From assembly GCA_016271365.2 (NCBI GenBank), contig CM057459.1:488821501-488885500 (forward strand): a DNA stretch of 64,000 nt, written 5' to 3'. Each line of letters begins with the position of its first letter. Position 1 is the first letter of the stretch. Source of the stretch: Neoceratodus forsteri (Eukaryota > Chordata > Ceratodontiformes > Ceratodontidae). A model generated the notes under the pieces. The model was not told where the DNA came from. It saw only the letters and a list, made by a program, of their open reading frames with translations, and ran no database searches. A program made the translations under genes and the position numbers. Positions 57,740-64,000 of the stretch are shown here, piece after piece.

Positions 57740-58290
57740 TGACAGCGATTCTTTGGCACTGCGCTGCAAAAGAACTGTTGGGAGTTTGGGGCTGAAATTT
57801 GGAGGGAATGGAACTGACATCTCACAGATGTGCCTTTCAGTGTTGTATTGAAAAAATATTACATGGCGGCAAAGTTACGGCACTCCAAAGTTGATGGTTT
57901 TTTCCCATAGGATAACATTACGGCGCCAGACGCATTACAGAAATCCTTTGGCACCCTGCTGCAAAATAACGGTTTGGTATTTTTTCCTGGAATTTGGAGG
58001 GAAGACAGCCAACAGCCCACAGATGTGCCTTTCAGTAGTTTGGTGAAAAAATATCACACGGCGGCAAAGTTACGCCACTCCAAAGTTGACAGTGTTTCCC
58101 ATAGGACAACATTATGGCGCCCGACGCATTACAGAAATCCTTTGGATCCCTGCTGCAAAATAACAGGTTGGCCTTTTTTCCTGAAATTTGGAGGGAAGAC
58201 AGCCAACAGCCCACAGATGTTCCTTTCAGTGGTTTGGTGAAAAAACATTACAGGGAGGCAAAGTTATGGCGCTCCAAGACAGTTGTAAAT
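57740..58290 (+). repeat. ~195-bp subrepeat, 3 copies (U5)
   Basis: AATTTGGAGGGAA occurs at about 57796, 57991 and 58185. Each copy also has CACAGATGT(G/T)CCTTTCAGT and GCAAAGTTA. The copies are closely similar, so the expansion is recent. Confidence 0.75.
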
Positions 58291-58462
58291 AATATGACTT
58301 TTAAATTTTTTTTCTTATGTCGTACGGTTCCTGAGATATAATGTATTTAGTATTCCAAGATCTCATTTTCTGCGCCGATACTCATTATTATGCATACATT
58401 ATTTGTACTCACTGTCTTTCTCTATGCAGGTTTTGGGGAAAACCAGCCTGTGCACTTACATT

Positions 58463-58832
58463 ACTGTTACTGTTGCCCTTTCCGCTTGCGGTTCCGTACC
58501 CGTTTCACTTACCCTTGACGTCTGCGCCATGTGCGTTATCCTTTGCGTTTTCATTTGTGCTTGCATTTCTGTTATTTTTTGCCATTTCTGTCTACAGTAC
58601 TGTTTATCTTTCTGTTTCACTTTACATCACCATGCCCATTGACATTTCTGTTTGCAGTCACCATGTTACTATGTGACAACACATCACGTGGCAGACCATT
58701 CCCATCGACGCCACCATGTGCGTTACCCTTTCTGTTCTCATTCCCGCTTGTGTTACCATGTGCGCCACTGTTAGCATTTCTGTTTGCGTTGCTGTCCCTG
58801 TTAGTATGCCACAAGACATCATGTGGTGGGAG
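58463..58832 (-). repeat. Hexanucleotide array of U5
   Basis: 6-bp pattern with two copies of TATGTGACAA(C/G)ACATCA and nearby GTGGCAGACC / GTGGTGGGAG about 132 bp apart. Confidence 0.7.
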
Positions 58833-59200
58833 CGCGGGGCCCGCTGTTGCATTTCATTCACTATTTCTCATTATCATTCTCAAAAAGAAGGGAAATTAGA
58901 GGCAAAAAACTCTGTTTAATGCATTAGTTAGGGTTGTTCCACAGTGACAAAAATGAGGAAATTCACTGTTAGGGTTGAAAACCCCCTTGCACCACCCACC
59001 CCAACCGTCATTGGGGTGTGCATTGGGATCGTGGGTCCTAACTCTCACCCCATTCTCCTATACTTCTGCTGCTTTACACATGTCATGGGGTGAGAGTTAG
59101 GGCTGATGATCCCAATGCCACCATGTGCATCATCTTTTGTGTTTTCATTTGCGCTTGCATTTCTGTTACTTTTTTGCCATTTGTGTCTACTGTACTGACC

Positions 59201-59689
59201 ATTAACATAATACCTGGGAGTGGCTTATTGCTATCATAATAAAACTGTTTTTTAAACAACATTAAACTATGTTCATCATATGGTTAGGCTCTACATGTAT
59301 GTTAATAAAAACTAAACATAAGGCTGTTACAGTGTTTACGGTCAATTAGAATGCTGCATTTCTCAAACCCTTGTTATAATCAGAGATATTATACCTGTAC
59401 AACTCCTTGGTTTTGCTGAACTCTATTGCTCAGGTGGCCCACCACATGTGGTGTGGTCTGGTGTGGGGCATTGGTAGGTAAGGCCATGCAACTACTAAGT
59501 GTGGTACGTTGTGTGCAGCTGCAATCAGGGATGTGTACGTTTGGTGTACATGGCCTCAGTTTTGCTGTTGATCTCCACTGAGCATGCAGTACCTGGTCAG
59601 GTGGGTGGGGATGTCTCATAGCACATTTAGACAATTGTTTGTTATTTCTGTCACCTGCTGCAGGATGTCTGTCATTGGTTGTGTTGACT
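59201..59689. other. Interior of rearranged U5 palindrome
   Basis: No gene recognised. The text near 59640-59690 matches U1's inner arm near 48360-48415, so this is the alternative (U1-type) palindrome interior. Confidence 0.45.
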
Positions 59690-59709
59690 TGGTCCTCCCC
59701 CATACTTGA

Positions 59710-59754
<45 letters not shown>
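59710..59754 (+). repeat. (TG)n microsatellite
   Basis: About 22 TG units within the right arm of U5. Confidence 0.95.
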
Positions 59755-59757
<3 letters not shown>

Positions 59758-59864
59758 GGGGAGTGAATTCGGAGTTAGGGTTTTCAACCCTAACAGCAAA
59801 TTTTCTCACTTTTGTCGCTGTGGAACAACCCTAACTAATGCATTAAACAGAGTTTTTGCCTCTA

Positions 59865-59904
<40 letters not shown>

Positions 59905-60470
59905 CTACCTAGCAGGTACTAATTTTTGGTTTGGGAAAGAATTTCAAGAAATGATAAATTTATATATTGTGCTTGGTAGTTGTGTATACTTAACTGCTTG
60001 ACAACACAGACTGTCCGAGATGGTGACTTAAACAGCTTAGTAGCAGCTGCTGCAGCAGTTTATTACCAGCATTACTGATTTCTGGTTTTGGAGAGAATTT
60101 CCAGAAGTGAGACATGTATATATTGTGCTTGGCAGTTGTGTGTACTAATGTGCTTGACAAAACAGACTGCCTGAGAGGATGACTTAAGCAGCATAGTAGT
60201 AGCGGCAGCATCAATTTATTACCAACATTACTGATTTCTGGTTTGGGAGGGAATTTCTAGAAGTGAGAATGTATATCTTGTGCTGGGAAGTTGTGTGAAC
60301 TAATGTGCCTGACAACACAGACTGTCTGAGAAGGTGACTTAAACAGCATAGTAGCAGTGGCAGCAGCAGCAGTTTATTACCAACATTACTGATTTCTGGT
60401 TTGGGAGAGAATTTCCAGAAGTGAGAAATTGATATATTGTTCTTGGTAGTTGCGTGTACTAAAGTGCTTG
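59905..60470 (+). repeat. ~156-bp tandem repeat, about 3.6 copies
   Basis: The block TTTCTGGTTTGGGAGAGAATTTC recurs (shortened variants) at about 59925, 60081, 60237 and 60395, with GACAACACAGACTGTC and GACTTAAACAGCATAGTAGC in each unit. Confidence 0.85.
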
Positions 60471-60925
60471 AGATCTGGATACTTGAGACAAATTATGGGT
60501 GAACAGATGTACTGTGTGATTAATACACAAATAACACAAAATCCATTACACAAAAGAACAGTGTTAAAGGCAGTGACACACAGCACAGTACCATGTGGCA
60601 GTGGCAGTATGACTAACCAGTAGCAGCATGACATTTTTGTTCTGGTAGTTGAGAAAAATTTCAGTAAAGATAGTGAGAAACAGAAATAAAGGAAAAGTGT
60701 GATGTATGGAAATTGGCAACAGAACATCATGAAAGAAAATATTGATAGGAAGTAACATTTTTTCTGTTAATTTTAATTTTTTGGAACAATAAAACCAATG
60801 CAGTCAGTATAGAAATATGAATAAGTAGAATGGTAAAGAAATGTACATTCAACTTTTGTAAGCATTTTTTATATTTTTATAAGAAAAAGAGTAAGACAGT
60901 GTAGCACAGACTAAAAAAAGGATAG
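60471..60925. other. No gene recognised
   Basis: AT-rich noncoding DNA. Confidence 0.5.
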
Positions 60926-61840
60926 AAGTTATATACAAGAATAGAAGAGGCATATTTATTTTCAAGCACATCACTGGCTCCAGCCCCAGAAGTGCCAGAA
61001 TCACCACCTGCACTGATCTGGTGCAGCTGTGCCATCCCTTCCAACAACTGCCATTGGTTAGCCAGGATTCTTCCAATCATCTCCTCCACAGCAGTGACCC
61101 TATTTAAAAGGTCCCCCATTCCCCTTCTGTAAACTACCCAGCTCCTAGCTGATGATAGCTAGTATCCTTGTGGGTGCTACGGGTTCTCCTGCTGGTGCCA
61201 GAACATCTGGTGCAGCTCTTTCAGTTGGGTTTAGCCACTGCACTTCTCTGGCACTCCACTGATGTCAGCTGTGCAGCACCTCTGCAGGTACAGAGGAGGG
61301 ACCATGACCTCCACCACCACCAGTCAGCACCTGATTCTGTCAGGCCTCCTACTGCTCAGCATTTCAAATTTTCTGGTGAGCTCTCTGGCCACCTGTGCCC
61401 AAGTGTGTCCCTTTCTTCCCCACCTTGTCCTGGCTTACATAATTTACATGTGATGCTGTTGTCACTTTCAACAGTTTCAAAGTACTCTCACACAAGGGAA
61501 GATCTGACTTGGTGGTGGCACTGGCAATGCCCTGCTGGTGGTGGATGATGAGAGATGATAGGCAGGGCTCCTCTGTTTGGAGAGAGCTGGTAGCATTGGT
61601 GGTTCCTCAGGGGGGCATAGGGGGTCCTGGTTGCTGACCCTCAGGGGTAACACGAGGAACTTGGGGCTGCTGTTGCTGCTGTTGCTGGTCAGGGGCATGC
61701 TGACCAGCACTCCCCTGAGGTCATTCTTGCTGCTGGAAGGAATGCTGATATGCTCAGGGGCTGACTCAGCTATATGGTGCCACTGCAATGGGTGTTTGAA
61801 CCTGTCCTCTGTCCATCAGTATCACCTCACCTAAAAAAAA
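60926..61840 (-). pseudogene. Possible Myb/SANT-like transposon protein remnant
   Basis: Minus-strand fragments include a Ser/Pro-rich stretch (61788-61477), then RTRWGRKGHTWAQVARELTR near 61430, then LNRVTAVEEMIGRILANQWQ and LLEGMAQLHQISAGGDSG near 61100, which looks like a C-terminal coiled-coil. The order (SANT-like block, linker, coiled-coil) is like Harbinger accessory proteins, but the match is weak and the frames are broken. Confidence 0.3.
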
Positions 61841-62570
61841 GGAGATTGATAGAGAAAGATAGGAAAATTATAGAAAAAAAGGGCAAAATGAAACTGTCTA
61901 AAAAGTACAAAAAATATATTCCAAACAAAACTTAACTAATAAAAAAAAACTATTCACTGGCACTAAATCAATGACACAAGAAAGAAAAACACTCAACAAA
62001 ATGCACTCAGATTACTGTGATTCTCTAATAAATCACTTTGTTGTAGACAGGCTCCTTCTCCTCTCATTGACTAACAATGCAAAAGAAAAAGTAAGGCAGG
62101 GTCACTGTATAGATATTTACCATGTGACCTGCAGAAGCTGAAGCATATGACCATGAGACAAGTTGTTTACTAGAAGCCTTTTTTGGGGGGGTTATTACTC
62201 ATTCCTCCTTGAGCCAGCTGTCCTCTGGAGGGCACCTCCAGCACCATCCCCTGGCATCCACCATCTGGTGTTGACCCGAACTCCCAAGGCTTGCCCCCAC
62301 AGCTTGATCAGGGGGTTTCCCAGCCCCCTCTGGGACAGGATTCAGTGGGACAGCACCGTGGCCAGCCAGGAGTGGAGCCTGCAAAGAGCTCTCCACCACT
62401 GTTTTGTGGCTTCACTTTTTCTGGGTGTTCTTCCATCTGCTGGAGTGTGCAATGATGCCCATGGAGAGGAGTGCACACACATCTGCACCCGCTTTCTCCA
62501 AGTGTCTGCCCAACTCCTCCCCATACTGCAGCACAGTACCCTGTCCCCCAGCCTCTTCTAGAAGGCAGGT
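61841..62570. other. No gene recognised
   Basis: Noncoding, with a CT-rich segment at 62200-62570 that may belong to the SINE S2 tail. Open frames on both strands lack domains. Confidence 0.4.
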
Positions 62571-62574
62571 GAGC

Positions 62575-62750
62575 ACTGACCACTGAGGACCCCCCAGAGG
62601 AGAGCAGTCCATCAGACGTTCAATCCTTCTCCTTCCCTGCCAACCCCCGGCAGCTCTTTCTTGCTCTTGAACATGGGTCACTGGTGTAGCACAAGGTAAG
62701 GTGTCCAGCTCATAAGCCCTCAGTGCCACTGGGCTGGCTCAGAGACTCAT
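62575..62750 (-). mobile_element. tRNA-derived SINE (copy S2)
   Basis: Minus-strand head GCCAGCCCAGTGGCACTGAG with an A-box-like CAGCCCAGTGG, and a B-box-like GTTCAAGAGC about 65 bp on. Shares its head and ~150 bp with copy S1 at 23768-23936. Confidence 0.6.
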
Positions 62751-63257
62751 TTTCAAAAAGCTTCCCCTTTGACAACCCAAAAGCAAAGTTCCCAGGTGAA
62801 GTTACAAAAAGACGAACTGCAAATTTTAAAGTTAATGGTGCAGTTTCCCAAATAGCTACATGAAGATGAATTTGGTAACCACTTGAAATTCACTGGTAAA
62901 TTAAAACTTCATCACATCTCTAATGGCTAGTTAAAGAATGATGCACCACAAGAAACTGATTCAGAACACTGCACCCAGGCTCATTTCCAGAACTAAGATC
63001 TCTGAGTAACACCACTCCTGTCTTATGTGTGAGGCACTGACTGCCAATTCAGTGGTGCATCATCTTTAAGATTGCCTTAACAGAGGCATGGCTTGGCTGC
63101 CTAGTTGACCAGACATGGACTGGAAGAGCTCCAAACTTGATCAATCTTAAATAGACTTTTAATACAACAAACAAAGTTTTAGTTGCTATTCTTTTGTGAC
63201 TGTCTGGCAGTTGGAACATGACTCTGGACTATTTCTGCATTTTAAAGTAACAGCATT
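62751..63257. other. Possible 5' UTR of the following L1-clade element
   Basis: No gene recognised. Its 5' boundary is not visible. Confidence 0.35.
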
Positions 63258-64000
63258 ATGGGAAAACTGAAAAGAAACCAAGGACATGCTGAAGGACCTA
63301 GAGGCCTGAACACGAGGTTGGCCAATATGGAGCCTATGACTTTTCTGACTTCAGGAGATCAGAATTTCAGTTCACTATTATCAGCCATTCAAAAGCTTGA
63401 TCAAAAGATAGAGGTCTTTAACCACTGCATAGCACTTACAGAGAAAAAAGATGACATTTCCAAGAGAGAGGCAATGATGGCTGGTGAGACCACTGAAAAA
63501 GCATTAATTACTTTGGAGGGTCTCATAAAGGAAAACAGCGTGCTCTGACCCAAGCTAGAACACTTGGAAAACTTCAGTCATTCGGTGAACATAACAACCC
63601 TAGGCTTACCAGAGAAAGCAGAGGGACAGGACCTTCAGACCCTTTTGATTAACTGGCTCTAGAGGTGTTACAACTACAGGACTCTATTATTGTCACAAGA
63701 GCTTATAAAATAAATCTGAGAAGGCGGCTTGATGGAGGGGACCACATGCAAACTGTTCTAGCAATATTGGGGTATATCGAGGAGAGGGGTAGTCTGCTAC
63801 TCACTATTAAACAGCAGGAAGGGCTGAAATTGAATGGCATGGAGGTCTAGATCTTCCCCAACCTCAGCAATAGCACCGAGTAATACAAGAAGGGATTTGA
63901 TAGGGTGTGCACCCTTTCTCTGGGAGCTTGGCATTACTCATTACATGTTACCTCCAGCCTGTCTTAAGATCCAGCATGGAGGTAAGATCTATGTTTTCTC
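63258..64000 (+). pseudogene. L1-clade ORF1 start, cut by window edge
   Basis: MGKLKRNQGHAEGPRGLNTR opens a 96-codon frame with a coiled-coil-like stretch (LLSAIQKLDQKIEVFNHCIA). After a stop near 63546 the frame continues with KLEHLENFSHSVNITTLGLP and EKAEGQDLQTLLINWL, matching the RRM-entry block (xxRxNIRixGLPE, EG.dL..fL..wL) of L1 ORF1p. Further fragments (GLKLNGMEV, then IFPNLS-like) continue to the window end. It is more diverged from the 33-kb ORF1 than a recent copy would be. Confidence 0.7.

Larger units (their letters stand above)
46108..59902. repeat. Array of five composite palindromic units (U1-U5), unrecognised family
   Basis: Every unit has the same parts: (AT)n, a ~20-bp hairpin (such as GTGGCACTACCGTGCCAC), a body of 1.2-1.4 kb, a hexanucleotide-based array, and a palindrome whose arms carry TTAGGGTTGTTCCACAG and GGCAAAAAACTCC. 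U2-U5 run in one direction. U1 is inverted, so U1 and U2 are mirror images around the (AT)n at 50245-50330. Nothing in the units encodes a recognisable protein. Confidence 0.75.
57004..59902 (+). repeat. Composite unit U5
   Basis: Body 57004-58462, hexamer array 58463-58832, left arm and loop 58896-59117, a stray hexamer segment 59118-59200, an interior of ~490 bp, then the right arm 59690-59868 and (AT)n. The palindrome is therefore rearranged. Confidence 0.65.

Noticed and set aside
46198..59830. TTAGGG-containing text as interstitial telomere repeats
   Set aside because: TTAGGG occurs singly inside palindrome arms, never as a tandem array.

Overview
The window looks like intergenic or intronic nuclear DNA from a repeat-rich vertebrate, most likely a tetrapod or lobe-finned lineage. 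The reasons are degraded CR1 elements with an esterase-type ORF1, L2-like LINEs, an L1/Tx1-clade LINE, a MIR-like CORE SINE, Ty3/gypsy gag with a SCAN-like region, hAT (BED-finger), and PIF/Harbinger DNA transposons, together with general CpG depletion. No intact host protein-coding exon, tRNA, rRNA or CRISPR array was found. Nearly every recognisable reading frame belongs to a decayed mobile element. All boundaries were read by eye.

Layout. 1-5.6 kb: a long but broken CR1 element (CR1-1) between two ~100-bp direct repeats, then an L2-type LINE 3' end. 5.7-12.9 kb: a complete 7.2-kb PIF/Harbinger element (Harbinger-1) with 16-bp inverted ends, a 3-bp target duplication, a Myb/SANT-like gene on + and a two-exon transposase gene on -. 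13-17.5 kb: a palindromic MITE-like sequence, a LINE remnant and a long-TIR element. 17.5-20.7 kb: a minus-strand L2-like LINE (LINE A) inside a degenerate GT-rich repeat. 21-25 kb: small LINE and SINE pieces and several short tandem repeats. 25-27.7 kb: the 5' half of a second CR1 (CR1-2) with tandem 5' monomers. 27.7-32.7 kb: a hAT element split by a ~3.66-kb LINE (LINE C) that carries a decayed 2A-like motif. 33.1-38.2 kb: an L1/Tx1-clade element. 38.2-40.3 kb: another L2-like LINE (LINE B). 40.6-45.6 kb: a MITE, a gypsy gag remnant, a second hAT copy and a pseudogene fragment with a CS domain resembling TDRD12.

46.1-59.9 kb is the most unusual part. It holds five related composite units (U1 inverted, U2-U5 head-to-tail). 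Each combines a terminal hairpin next to an (AT)n tract, a ~1.2-1.4-kb body, a degenerate hexanucleotide array with a ~114-120-bp higher-order period, and a ~350-bp palindrome. I do not recognise this family. A Harbinger MITE with the same TIR family as Harbinger-1 is nested in U1, and a MIR-like SINE sits between U3 and U4. 60-64 kb: a ~156-bp tandem repeat, a possible Myb-like remnant, a tRNA-derived SINE and the start of another L1-clade ORF1 cut by the window edge.

How the parts relate: the genes do not form a pathway. The window is a record of nested insertions. The clearest relative dates are LINE C younger than hAT-1, Harbinger-N younger than U1, and a SINE younger than the 23-24 kb tandem repeat.
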